Source: an uncultured Treponema sp. (GTDB taxonomy: Bacteria; Spirochaetota; Spirochaetia; Treponematales; Treponemataceae). From it: a DNA stretch of 64,000 nucleotides. Within the stretch, counting starts at the first letter, position 1. Each line of letters starts with the position of its first letter. Below the pieces are notes generated by a model, which was not told the DNA's origin, made no database searches, and saw only the letters and a program-made list of their open reading frames with translations. The stretch lies in the NCBI GenBank assembly GCA_947165895.1, contig CAMVCB010000004.1, forward strand, positions 124,001 through 188,000, written 5' to 3'. Shown here in pieces: positions 19,601 to 27,869 of the stretch. A program made the position numbers and the translations under genes.

Positions 19601-19680
19601 CCTTTTTTGAAACAGGCCTTGCTGTAAAAGAAAGCAAAAGCTATGGTTACGGGGCCCTTGGCTTCAGTATGAATTTTTAA
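16663..19680 (+). CDS. Secreted zinc metallopeptidase with propeller and C-terminal barrel
   Basis: This 1005-residue protein has a Sec signal (LFSLSLLLLLSAWLFAF). A gluzincin-type peptidase domain follows with HEITH at residues 123-127, and with AEGAAVASES about 45 residues later as a possible third-ligand region. Residues ~290-620 contain repeated beta segments reminiscent of a TolB-like propeller (DISRDGRFIAIQIMS). The C-terminal ~370 residues look like an outer-membrane barrel and end in Phe (GFSMNF). AGGAGGG precedes the ATG. The likely role is a surface-exposed protease carried by its own barrel; the substrate is unknown. The gene ends directly against an R1 repeat. Confidence 0.78.
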   Translation: MKKLFSLSLLLLLSAWLFAFDGAVSGCKKILVHKTQWFDVIFDAESEETARILIANADRIYKEAAAQYGIEPQCRMPLVITQKVEQFNANWSSYPYNHIVLYDTFPSENLQMMEDTILGTFWHEITHSITYNMKHPFWKGLGLVFGDEFYPGSVTVPRGMAEGAAVASESISGQGRLNSEFSKHIIKQAKIEGQFPYYSDIQGASDKYPSGAFYEFNGAFYQWVQDKYGMEKYADFWYRLCNLKSISVSGAFKKAFGQTLRSAWKEFENDLTFQVGGADKNSVKKGAARDFFTPDSADYSVENDSGALYVNLKKCHEGLIYIDSKTSSLYFVDNAQLAAGKKIVPEKLFTLQQMEKADISRDGRFIAIQIMSQRAAATKSKILIYDRTNGRFKALPQLTNVHDAVILESGGDYYLVCQIYQSPLVKIRTYKLELNEKGALSGFSGVADFDLPQASLLQSMTWLDDEKLQENAGGLPAFAAIKKSALNYYISAYTIKGDLLFEAPLPGKMTAARYLSYDQASGRFLFSYTEPDSMPRLASFDLETKSFRFEKTDFSGGIFYPVCAQGKIFYTGKFYRQNRLFIKNEADGLSEGISGKGEIQIRRPEFSLGQANPPVEGELKTKPYRRSNFLRGSLYPLSSLTSNSYNYGQKTSYLMPLSASYLNMSPWTSDIFIVELGYGPITNSFGLQLEYQSGTFTNLFKYSLKGFSEFDKDGWKQSRGSGSISSTIPFGRISKVILSDSLLLHYGRSNLTQAQARQRHGSLGPGWAYSDSSKKYFYGQESVSAVYSNIHKCGDGKYSDGGFSIGSIFNTRYNANNRFDLDKYEFYNDLGFMASLALPRLLPLRDTLNLTFNLPAKLSFYVFAEEKRASFYFTGSLKPEGFPEFNAVTLDFETILLGLDIQKGAGILFFNDARLLFHYKLGFSYFELHDDDNWRIFDLKDYLKKLGNDVPFEHFFGLKLTAGITPNYGILANYRFKTETFFETGLAVKESKSYGYGALGFSMNF

Positions 19681-19757
19681 GCGGGGCGTTGCGGGGTGTC
19701 CCCGCTGGGTGGGGTAGCGGGCAACGAAGTGCCCGCGTAGGGCGGGGCTCCGCCCTA
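19681..19757. repeat. R1 element (copy b) between two convergent stop codons
   Basis: Exactly 77 bases fill the gap between the peptidase stop and the sirtuin stop. It has three hairpins: GCGGGG/CCCCGC with TGT loop (19691-19705), GCGGGCA/TGCCCGC (19717-19736), and GTAGGGCGG/CCGCCCTAC with GGCT loop (19737-19758). The last hairpin runs into the sirtuin stop codon. On the other strand, the first hairpin and its flank match copies c and d. It may serve as a bidirectional terminator. Confidence 0.8.
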
Positions 19758-20522
19758 CTAATTTACCTTAATCTGGTCCAGTACCTCGCCGATTTTTCCC
19801 CGGATAACCAGAGTTGCCCGGCCATCCTGCATGGTTGCGGTTTTGTTGATTAAAACAAGATTTTCGCCGTGGAAGTAGTCGATCAGGCCGGCGGCAGGAT
19901 AAACGGTCAGGGAAGTTCCGCCGATTATCAGGGTGTCGGCATTTTTAATAGCCATAATAGAATTATTTATTGTTTCGTCATCCAGGCCTTCCTCGTAAAG
20001 GACAACGTCCGGTTTTATAAGACCGCCGCAGCCTTCTTTTGTGCAGTGGGGAAGCTTGTCCGGCGAAGAAGCGCTTTCTTCAATTATTTTTTCATCATAA
20101 AAAGCATGGCATCTTTCGCAGTAATTTCTGAGTACGCTTCCGTGAAGCTCATAAACCTTTTTGCTGCCTGCAAGCTGGTGAAGTCCGTCGATATTCTGGG
20201 TAACGACGGCGGCCAGCTTTCCGGCTTTTTCAAGTTCGGCAAGCTTATAGTGGGCGGCATTTGGCTGGACACCTTTAATCAAAAGTTTTTCGCGGTAAAA
20301 ACGGTAGAATTCCTTTGTGTTCTCATAGAAGAAGGTGCGGCTGATAATTTCTTCCGGCGGATAGGCCCATTTCAAATTATAAAGCCCGTCGCGGCTCCTG
20401 AAGTCCGGGATTCCTGATTCTGTGGAAACTCCCGCACCACCAAAAAATACAATGCTTTTGCTTTTATCGATGATTTTCTGTAATATGTCTATATCAACAA
20501 CTTTTTGTTTTTTGCTTATCAT
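19758..20522 (-). CDS. cobB: NAD-dependent protein deacylase (sirtuin)
   Basis: This 254-residue Sir2-family protein uses NAD+ to remove acyl groups from lysines. It has GGAGVSTESGIPDFRS for NAD binding, TQNIDGLHQLAGS, the catalytic His in ELHGS, and two Cys pairs for zinc (CERC and, after a spacer, CTKEGC). IGGTSLTVYPAAGLIDY completes the Rossmann domain. Length and order are typical of bacterial class U/III enzymes. The ATG has AAGG upstream. It is divergent from the giant Ig-repeat gene. Acyl specificity cannot be told from sequence alone. Confidence 0.93.
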   Translation of the reverse strand: MISKKQKVVDIDILQKIIDKSKSIVFFGGAGVSTESGIPDFRSRDGLYNLKWAYPPEEIISRTFFYENTKEFYRFYREKLLIKGVQPNAAHYKLAELEKAGKLAAVVTQNIDGLHQLAGSKKVYELHGSVLRNYCERCHAFYDEKIIEESASSPDKLPHCTKEGCGGLIKPDVVLYEEGLDDETINNSIMAIKNADTLIIGGTSLTVYPAAGLIDYFHGENLVLINKTATMQDGRATLVIRGKIGEVLDQIKVN

Positions 20523-20651
20523 AGCAACCTTCCTGATTTTTAGAATTGATTTTTTATCGTTTCTGCAACCTTGTATTTATAAATTAGACCAATTCTTCCG
20601 ATAAGTAAATAAGTCATTTTTTACAAAAATGAAAATAGAGGTATTTTTTTA

Positions 20652-23600
20652 ATGTTAAAAAAAGTTTTAACTGCAGGAATACTAATAACTTCTCTTTTTG
20701 TGCCGGTTTTTGGACAGTTTACGGCACCCAGGGTGGAAAGTATTACTGCGAAAAATTTGAACAGCTGGGACGAGCAGTTCAATCTGGAAAACCGAAGAAA
20801 CGGTAAGTACAATATTCTCATTCAGGCTAAGGATTTGGGTGGAAATGAATTCACCGAAGGTCCTTACAATATTTTTCTTGATCCTAAATCAGATTTACCG
20901 GTCTGCGGTATTACAAACCCTTTCCCGAACATGAGGGTTGTGGGAAACCTTAATATCGTTGGTACCTGTATTGATGATGACGGAGTTTCGCGCGTAAAGC
21001 TGATTCTTGATGAAGGTAAGGATTCTGAGCTTACGGTTAATGCTGACGGTAAGGAATTCTGGTCTTATTATCTGGATACTTTAAATCTGGAAGAGGGGCC
21101 ACATACAATCAAGGTAATTGGTTACGATACAAATGACATTCCTGTGGAAGGAAATCCTACGGTAGTTACCTGGCAGCTGGACAGAAAGGCACCGGTTACA
21201 AGTCTTCCTGACAAGGAAATGGGAATGCTGGTTTCGGGAAAGGTAAATTTCCGGGGCATTGTAACTGATGGAAACGGCATAAAAAAGCTGGAATATTCGA
21301 CAGATAAAGGCGAGCACTTCAGTCAGATTAAGCTTGCAAAATCAAAAAATCTCGCAGCAAGAAATTTTGACCTTGAAATCGATACAAAGGCTTTTTCTGA
21401 TGGGCCTGCCGTTCTCTGGTTCCGGGCAACAGATTTTACTGGTTCTGTAGGACTTTTTTCCTATCTCTACTTCATTGATAACACAAAGCCTTACGTTCAG
21501 ATTGTCAGCCCTATAGAAGGTGATGTTAAAAATGGAAAATTCTCGGCTGCCGGTTTTGCCAAGGATACTGTGGGCGTTTCCAGCCTCAGCTGGACCTTTG
21601 GAAGTCTGGCAGGGGAATTTGAGCTTATTCCTGGTAATCCTTACTGGAAGCTGAATCTTGATACCAGCGCTATGAAGGAAAAAAGCGCAAAACTTGCCGT
21701 TAAGGCGGTTGACCGGGCCGGAAACCTTGTTGAAGTTTCAAGAAACATTCCTCTTAATCAGGAGCTTGATAAGCCTGTCGTTCAGCTGAATGAGCCTGCC
21801 GCTGACCGTATTTTTGGCAAGGATGATTCTTTTGTGATAAGGGGCATTGCAAGGGATGATGATGCCTTGCAGAGCGTAAAAATTATCCTTGATGACAACG
21901 AACCTTTTATTCAGGAAACCCGGGGACCTTTTGTTTATTCTCCAGAGCCGGCCTACAGCTTTGAAATGACAAAGCATACTGTGACTGTAACGGGCATTGA
22001 TGAAAACGGGCTTGAAGGAAATCCTGTAACAAGAATTTTCTATACAGCCGGGACTGAAATTGACTTTTCTGAAATAAAAGTTGTGAGCGGAAAAAATACA
22101 GTGGCCTTTAAAGACGGAATGGAAATTCATCCTGAAAGTTCTTCTGTTTTTGAGCTTATGGCCCGTTCTGCAATCGGAATTAAGTCAGTTCATTCGGAAA
22201 TCAAGTGGGGAAAGAATGGCTCTATTTCAAATGATGACCTTCTTTCAAAGCCGAATGCGGCATATAAATTCAGCCTTCCAATCGGAAGTGATTTTCCTAA
22301 AGGACTTGTAAATTTAAAAATTCAGGTTACGGATATTTCAGATCACCTTTCTGAATATTCAGCCCTTATGTATATTACAAATACTTCGGTCGTAAAAGCT
22401 GATGAAATGGAAATTGTTTTTGATGAAACTTCCATCTCAGAAGACGGAACTATTATTAATAATCCGGAGTATCCTGTGAGTGCCTCCTTCCGCGGCGCCA
22501 ATGCAAAGAAGGTTGAGCTTGTGCCTCCTACGCCATTTGCCACCGCCGAGCTTTTTGGAAATCAGATTCTGCTGGTGCCGGGCGAGGCTAAGGGACTTTC
22601 TGCGGACGTAAAAATCCGCGTTACAACAGACAAGGGTAAGACTATTGAGTCGCAGGTAATCCGCTTTAAAACTGTAAACGAGATTCCTGAGCTTAAGATG
22701 ACTCTTTCCGGCCAGGGAGCTTTGGAAGGCGGTCTTGATGCGGCTGATGGTGAAGTGCTTTTAGATGCAAAGGCCGGGCCTGTTAAGATTGACGGTACTG
22801 CTGCCTGTGTCTCAGGAATTGCAAGGCTTTACTACCATGTGCTTTCGGCAAATAGCGAGTTGAAAGGGGGAGTAATTTCTGCAATTCACACAGAAGTCAG
22901 GGAAGATATTGCTCTTGAAGCTGATAAAAACGGAAAATTCAGTCTGGAAATCAATCCTGCTGAGTTTGGTGACGGGGTTCACGTTCTTGAGGTTATTGCA
23001 GAAAGCTCTGACGGAATAAAGTCTGCCGCCGCCTTTGCCTTTGCTTCTATTCCTGAAATTGAAGAAATTGACGGAAAAATGCCGCTTGCAAAAGCTCCTT
23101 TTATAGCATGGCTTGATGGCGGTGCTGATGTATATGCTGCCGCAATTTATCAGGGGCAGCTTGATGGTGAATATGATACTTATAAAATTTTCCGCCGCTC
23201 AGAAATGCAGGAAGGAAATAATGCGCTTTCTGTCAGTGTTATGGCTGAGGGAGGTAAAGCTCCTGTGGCCGGAAAATACAATGCTGTAAAAGAAGCAGCT
23301 CTTTCTGTGAATATTGCGGGTATAAACGAAGACTCATATTTGAGCGGAATGCCTGTCGTAATTCCTTATGGTGTAAAGGATGCGGGAAAAATCCTGCTTA
23401 ACATAAATACTTCTCTTGCTGTAAGTGGCGTCAGCTATGAAATAAATGGTGCAGAGACATTTGGAGGGGATATCAGCCAGACAGGTTCTGCAAAGCTTGT
23501 AAAGCCGTCTGCTGAAAATCCAGGCCTGTGGATTGCAGAAATCCCTCTTGGAAATCTTCCTGCCCGCCTGAACAATTTTACTGCCACTGTAAAGGCCGGA

Positions 23601-26600
23601 GCTTTTGTTAAGACTGTTAAGGGAAGCTTTACAAGCCTGCGTCCGAATGAAGAAGATAAAGTCAGCGATGCTGAAAAGGTTTTCGGCTATCCTGCTGTCA
23701 GAACGGTTTTTGATGAAGTTGAAAACTGCTATGTAATTTCAAACGATTCAAAATTCCATTTTTATGCAAATGTTCAGGGACCTTTCCGGGCAGAGCTTAT
23801 TTCAAAAACTGAAGGCCTTAAAATTGATACAGACGGAAATCTGATTATTTTGAGCGCAGAAAAGGACGGAGTCTATAATGGTGTTTCTGTCCGCATTTAT
23901 GATAAATACGGCGATGCCTTTGAATCTGAAAAGCTGAACTTTTCTGTAGATAATACAGGTCCTGTCCTTAATCTTGTTGAACCGGTTTTTGGTCAGTGGC
24001 TTGGTAATGTTTTCAAGCTCAGCGGAACTGTTGCTGATCCTTCTGGAGTTTCCTTTATTGAGTATTCTCTGGACGGCGGCGAAAACTGGAAGGATTTGCG
24101 CTTTAGCGGCGGAAAAAATCCGGGTGTTACCTTTTCGCAGGATGTAAACATTACAGATTTTGAAGAGGGACTGATCAGCCTGGATGTTCGCGCTGCTGAT
24201 GCCTCGGGAAAAATGTCTACAGCTCATCTTGCCCTCTTTAAGGATATTACGGCTCCTTCTTCTGTTGTTGTTGTTCCGACCGCAGAAGACATTGTAAACG
24301 GTGAAACTCTGATTGTATTTAATGCAAAGGATAACGGACACCTCAAATCAGTTGAATATGTTGGTCCTCCTGTTCGTGGAAAAGACAAAGTCAGGACTCC
24401 TGTTGAAATTTCTGATTTGACTTCGGTTTTAATCGGAACAGAAACCTGTCCTATTGATGATTCAATGTCCTTTGTATTCACCGATGATGCCGGAAATGTA
24501 AACAATATGGATATCTGGGGCTTTATCATTGATAAGGATTCAGATCTTCCGGTTTCAGAAATCCACGTTCCAGAAGAAATGCAGGTTATTACCCGCGACT
24601 TTACAATTTCTGGTGTTGTTTACGATGATGACGGCGATACGACAATGTTCTATAAAATCGATAACGGTGAATATCATCAGCTGCCGGAAAGCGGAACAAG
24701 CTTTGCCATCGACATACCTCTTTCAACTCTTACAGATAACGAGCACACCGTTACAGTTTATGCAGTTGATATAAATGGTGTAAAAGGGCCGGAAGCTTCC
24801 CGTACCTTCAGAATTTCTCTTGAAGAGCCTAAGGGTGCCGTTGAGCTTCCTACAATCGACACCCATAACCGCGAAAAGATTCAGCTTTCGGGCTGGTCAA
24901 GCGATAAAAACGGAATAGAAAAGGTTCAGATTTCCCTTGATAACGGAAACAGTTACAACGATGCCGTTGGAACCGAAAAATGGACTTATGATGTTGATAC
25001 ACGTTCTATTCCCGGCGGAACTCAGGTTGTCTTCCTCAAGGTTACAGATAAATACGGAATCCAGGGACTTTATTCAAGTTTGATAAACATTGATAACCAG
25101 GCGCCGGAAATCACTCTGGAGCTTCCACTTGATGATTCAACTACTACGGGAACCCTCTTCTTCTCGGGCTTTACTTTTGATAACGTTGGCATCACAGACC
25201 TTCACGTTACAATCCGTAACCTTGATAAGGGGGGAAGGGCCGTTACAAGAAATATTCCGGTCAGCCGCGTAATGGGCGAAACAATGGATATTACCGATCT
25301 GGAAAACGGCTTCTACAACCTTGAACTTACAGGTAAGGATAAGGCTGGAAACACAACCAATATCAGCCGAAACATCCACCTTGACAAGAACCGTCAGCCT
25401 GCCACCGTCGATATTCTTTACCCTTTGAACGGGGAGCATAAAAACGGTGCATTTACGATTTACGGTCAGTCAGAGGCTGAAAGCGAAATTGACCATCTCA
25501 ATCTCTATCTTGACGGTAAAAAAATCGCAGAAAGCCAGATTACAAAATGCGGCTTCTTTAAGTTTGATATGAATCCGGCAACCGAAGGTCTTACAGAAGG
25601 TAAGCACAGCTACAAGGTAGGAACTGTACTTGCAGGCGGAAAGGAAATTTTATCCCGCGAGCAGGAAATTACTTACAGTTCAACCGGCCCATGGATTACT
25701 ATCGATAACTTTAACTATGGTGACTTTGCCGTGAACCGTCCATTTATTAAGGGACAGGCAGGTTATTCTATTTCTGAGGATGAGCTTCTTCTTGCAAGAA
25801 CAAAGGAGATTTCTCCGGAAGAAAAGGTTGTTACAGAGGCTAAGCGGGTTGCAAAAATTGATTTGAGCTTTGATAACGGAAAGACCTTCAAGGAAATTTC
25901 TAAAAAGGAAGGCTGGGCTTACCGTATTGAAAATGAAGATATGACAGAAGGTTACCATTTCCTTCTTATCCGTGCTACAATGGTTAACGGTGAAGTTGCG
26001 GTAACCAGAACTATCGTTCAGATTGATAATACAAAGCCTTCTATAAGGCTGATTTCTCCTGAACGCGGCGGACGATATAATCAGACACTTCAGGTTTCCG
26101 GAGTTTCTAATGATAATATCGAGCTGGAAGATGTAACAATCACTTTGCGAAAGGGTGATAAGGCTGCCTACCAGGTTCCAAGCTTCATACAGGGACTCTA
26201 TCTGGATTTCCATTTCTGGGGTTCTACTTTGTTTGAAATTGGTGCCGGTCTTACCTTCTTTGATGACAACGTAAAGGTGCAGGCAGAGTGGGGACAGTTC
26301 ACTCAGGAACAGAGAGATGCCGTTTCAGATCTCTTTGGTATTGCAATGACTGATACCCGTTACGGTGGAAATGTTTTTGGACTTAAGATTCTTGCCAACA
26401 TTGTTTCCATTCCTTTCAGCTACTTCTTTGGTCATGATTTTGACTGGCTGTATTCTTCGGTAGCAATTGGTGCTCAGTTCAGCTGGTTTGATTTGACCCA
26501 GAGTGGAAAAACTCAGACTCTGGCAGCTTTAATTGGACAGATTGAGCTTCCGAAAGTAAAATTAAAGAATGTGAAGATGTTCAGTCAGTTTGCCTTCTAC

Positions 26601-26717
26601 TTTGAAGGTTCGCTCTGGTTTATTCCTACTGACGTAAAGCCTGGCGACACGGGCAGCGTAGAAATCCAGAGCCTTGTACCTCAGTTTGCAATTGGTATAA
26701 GAACTAACATATTTTAG
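20652..26717 (+). CDS. Giant Ig-like-repeat surface protein with C-terminal barrel
   Basis: This 2021-residue protein has a Sec signal (LTAGILITSLFVPVFG) followed by many ~90-100-residue beta-sandwich repeats. Typical linkers are IDNTKPYVQIVSP, VDNTGPVLNLVEP and IDNQAPEITLELP, and inside repeats there are motifs such as GIKKLEYSTDKGEHF and FIEYSLDGGENW. These resemble bacterial Ig-like/cadherin-like adhesin modules. The last ~200 residues form amphipathic strands ending in GIRTNIF, consistent with an outer-membrane barrel anchor. It is probably a large surface adhesin or stalk. The next two genes follow at short distance or overlap and are likely partners. Confidence 0.75.
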   Translation: MLKKVLTAGILITSLFVPVFGQFTAPRVESITAKNLNSWDEQFNLENRRNGKYNILIQAKDLGGNEFTEGPYNIFLDPKSDLPVCGITNPFPNMRVVGNLNIVGTCIDDDGVSRVKLILDEGKDSELTVNADGKEFWSYYLDTLNLEEGPHTIKVIGYDTNDIPVEGNPTVVTWQLDRKAPVTSLPDKEMGMLVSGKVNFRGIVTDGNGIKKLEYSTDKGEHFSQIKLAKSKNLAARNFDLEIDTKAFSDGPAVLWFRATDFTGSVGLFSYLYFIDNTKPYVQIVSPIEGDVKNGKFSAAGFAKDTVGVSSLSWTFGSLAGEFELIPGNPYWKLNLDTSAMKEKSAKLAVKAVDRAGNLVEVSRNIPLNQELDKPVVQLNEPAADRIFGKDDSFVIRGIARDDDALQSVKIILDDNEPFIQETRGPFVYSPEPAYSFEMTKHTVTVTGIDENGLEGNPVTRIFYTAGTEIDFSEIKVVSGKNTVAFKDGMEIHPESSSVFELMARSAIGIKSVHSEIKWGKNGSISNDDLLSKPNAAYKFSLPIGSDFPKGLVNLKIQVTDISDHLSEYSALMYITNTSVVKADEMEIVFDETSISEDGTIINNPEYPVSASFRGANAKKVELVPPTPFATAELFGNQILLVPGEAKGLSADVKIRVTTDKGKTIESQVIRFKTVNEIPELKMTLSGQGALEGGLDAADGEVLLDAKAGPVKIDGTAACVSGIARLYYHVLSANSELKGGVISAIHTEVREDIALEADKNGKFSLEINPAEFGDGVHVLEVIAESSDGIKSAAAFAFASIPEIEEIDGKMPLAKAPFIAWLDGGADVYAAAIYQGQLDGEYDTYKIFRRSEMQEGNNALSVSVMAEGGKAPVAGKYNAVKEAALSVNIAGINEDSYLSGMPVVIPYGVKDAGKILLNINTSLAVSGVSYEINGAETFGGDISQTGSAKLVKPSAENPGLWIAEIPLGNLPARLNNFTATVKAGAFVKTVKGSFTSLRPNEEDKVSDAEKVFGYPAVRTVFDEVENCYVISNDSKFHFYANVQGPFRAELISKTEGLKIDTDGNLIILSAEKDGVYNGVSVRIYDKYGDAFESEKLNFSVDNTGPVLNLVEPVFGQWLGNVFKLSGTVADPSGVSFIEYSLDGGENWKDLRFSGGKNPGVTFSQDVNITDFEEGLISLDVRAADASGKMSTAHLALFKDITAPSSVVVVPTAEDIVNGETLIVFNAKDNGHLKSVEYVGPPVRGKDKVRTPVEISDLTSVLIGTETCPIDDSMSFVFTDDAGNVNNMDIWGFIIDKDSDLPVSEIHVPEEMQVITRDFTISGVVYDDDGDTTMFYKIDNGEYHQLPESGTSFAIDIPLSTLTDNEHTVTVYAVDINGVKGPEASRTFRISLEEPKGAVELPTIDTHNREKIQLSGWSSDKNGIEKVQISLDNGNSYNDAVGTEKWTYDVDTRSIPGGTQVVFLKVTDKYGIQGLYSSLINIDNQAPEITLELPLDDSTTTGTLFFSGFTFDNVGITDLHVTIRNLDKGGRAVTRNIPVSRVMGETMDITDLENGFYNLELTGKDKAGNTTNISRNIHLDKNRQPATVDILYPLNGEHKNGAFTIYGQSEAESEIDHLNLYLDGKKIAESQITKCGFFKFDMNPATEGLTEGKHSYKVGTVLAGGKEILSREQEITYSSTGPWITIDNFNYGDFAVNRPFIKGQAGYSISEDELLLARTKEISPEEKVVTEAKRVAKIDLSFDNGKTFKEISKKEGWAYRIENEDMTEGYHFLLIRATMVNGEVAVTRTIVQIDNTKPSIRLISPERGGRYNQTLQVSGVSNDNIELEDVTITLRKGDKAAYQVPSFIQGLYLDFHFWGSTLFEIGAGLTFFDDNVKVQAEWGQFTQEQRDAVSDLFGIAMTDTRYGGNVFGLKILANIVSIPFSYFFGHDFDWLYSSVAIGAQFSWFDLTQSGKTQTLAALIGQIELPKVKLKNVKMFSQFAFYFEGSLWFIPTDVKPGDTGSVEIQSLVPQFAIGIRTNIF

Positions 26718-26735
26718 GAGAGGAGGGGAACACTA

Positions 26736-27869
26736 ATGAAGGAAATAATGAAAACAAAAGTTAGTATAAAAGTTTTTATAGCAATAATTCTTCTGGCTTT
26801 TTCTTCTCCTGTATTTGCGGTTGAAGAATATGTCAGTGATATATATAAGCAGATAGATCTGGTTTTTGCTAAAAAGTCGGAAAGCGGACTAAGTGAAATT
26901 CTGCATAATAATCAGAATGACCGTTTTTATTATCTGATTGAAAATTACACGGAGAAAAAAATCCGCCGTCTGATTGTTGCAAGTGAATATGATTTTGCCC
27001 TTGCCGCAACAGAGATTGTAATTGAAAATAATCTTGATAATGAACGTGCCGTAGAAATGTATTCTACTATTGTAGACTCTTATGAAGTTCAGAAGGAATA
27101 TGAAAGACTGGAAGAGGAAAAACGGCAGAAGGAGCTTGAAAGAATTGAAAAGCAGAAGGAATCAAAGCGTGCCAGTGTAGACAAACAGTATGTTTCTACA
27201 AAAACAGCGGGCGGCGGTTCTGTTTATGTTTCCGGCCGTGATATAAAATCTTCCTCTTCTGCATGGAAGGCCGGACTTGGAGTTGCAAGCGTAGGTTTCC
27301 TTACAGAGCAGGAATCAGGTGTAAACGCAAGAAATTATGGAGTTGGCCTGAATGCTACTTACGAGCGCCTTCTGGATAAAATTTCTATTGGAGGTGATGC
27401 TTCCTTAGATTTTAAGTTTGTCGATTTGGGAAGCGGAGATTCAAAAATCCCTCTTATGCTGGATTATGAAATTCTTCCAAAAATCGGTTTTCCTAAATTC
27501 TTCAGGAATCTTTTTGTGAGGGCAGGCTTTACCAGGGTAAAAACTGGAAAAAAATCTGATTCTGTAGCGACAGAGAAAGTAATCGGTGATTTTTTCAGTC
27601 CGGTTCTGGGTCTTCAGGTTGAAGATTTTGCCATTGGAGCAGTGGAGCTGACCGCAAATTATAATTACTATCTTGGACATCTGTTTTATAATGATATAAC
27701 TTCGGCAATGGAAGCTTCTGCAAACCTTGCAATTCCATTTAAGAATATTGATCAGGTAAAGCTTACCTTGAATATTGGGGTTAAAGACAAGATTTTCCTC
27801 AAAGAAAATGGTCTGGAAAATCGAGCAAATATAATTCTTGCAATTGGAGCTGAAAATGGTAACAAGTAA
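26736..27869 (+). CDS. Envelope protein with coiled coil and barrel-like C-terminus
   Basis: The protein has 377 residues. A signal peptide (FIAIILLAFSSPVFA) is followed by a helical region of about 90 residues and a strongly charged coiled coil (EYERLEEEKRQKELERIEKQ). From about residue 165 it shows strand-like Gly-rich segments (WKAGLGVASVGFLTEQ, YNYYLGHLFYNDI) suggesting a small outer-membrane barrel. Strong GGAGAGGAGG precedes the ATG. It lies 18 bases after the Ig-repeat gene and overlaps the next gene by 14 bases, so the three are almost certainly one operon. No named family is recognised. Confidence 0.68.
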   Translation: MKEIMKTKVSIKVFIAIILLAFSSPVFAVEEYVSDIYKQIDLVFAKKSESGLSEILHNNQNDRFYYLIENYTEKKIRRLIVASEYDFALAATEIVIENNLDNERAVEMYSTIVDSYEVQKEYERLEEEKRQKELERIEKQKESKRASVDKQYVSTKTAGGGSVYVSGRDIKSSSSAWKAGLGVASVGFLTEQESGVNARNYGVGLNATYERLLDKISIGGDASLDFKFVDLGSGDSKIPLMLDYEILPKIGFPKFFRNLFVRAGFTRVKTGKKSDSVATEKVIGDFFSPVLGLQVEDFAIGAVELTANYNYYLGHLFYNDITSAMEASANLAIPFKNIDQVKLTLNIGVKDKIFLKENGLENRANIILAIGAENGNK

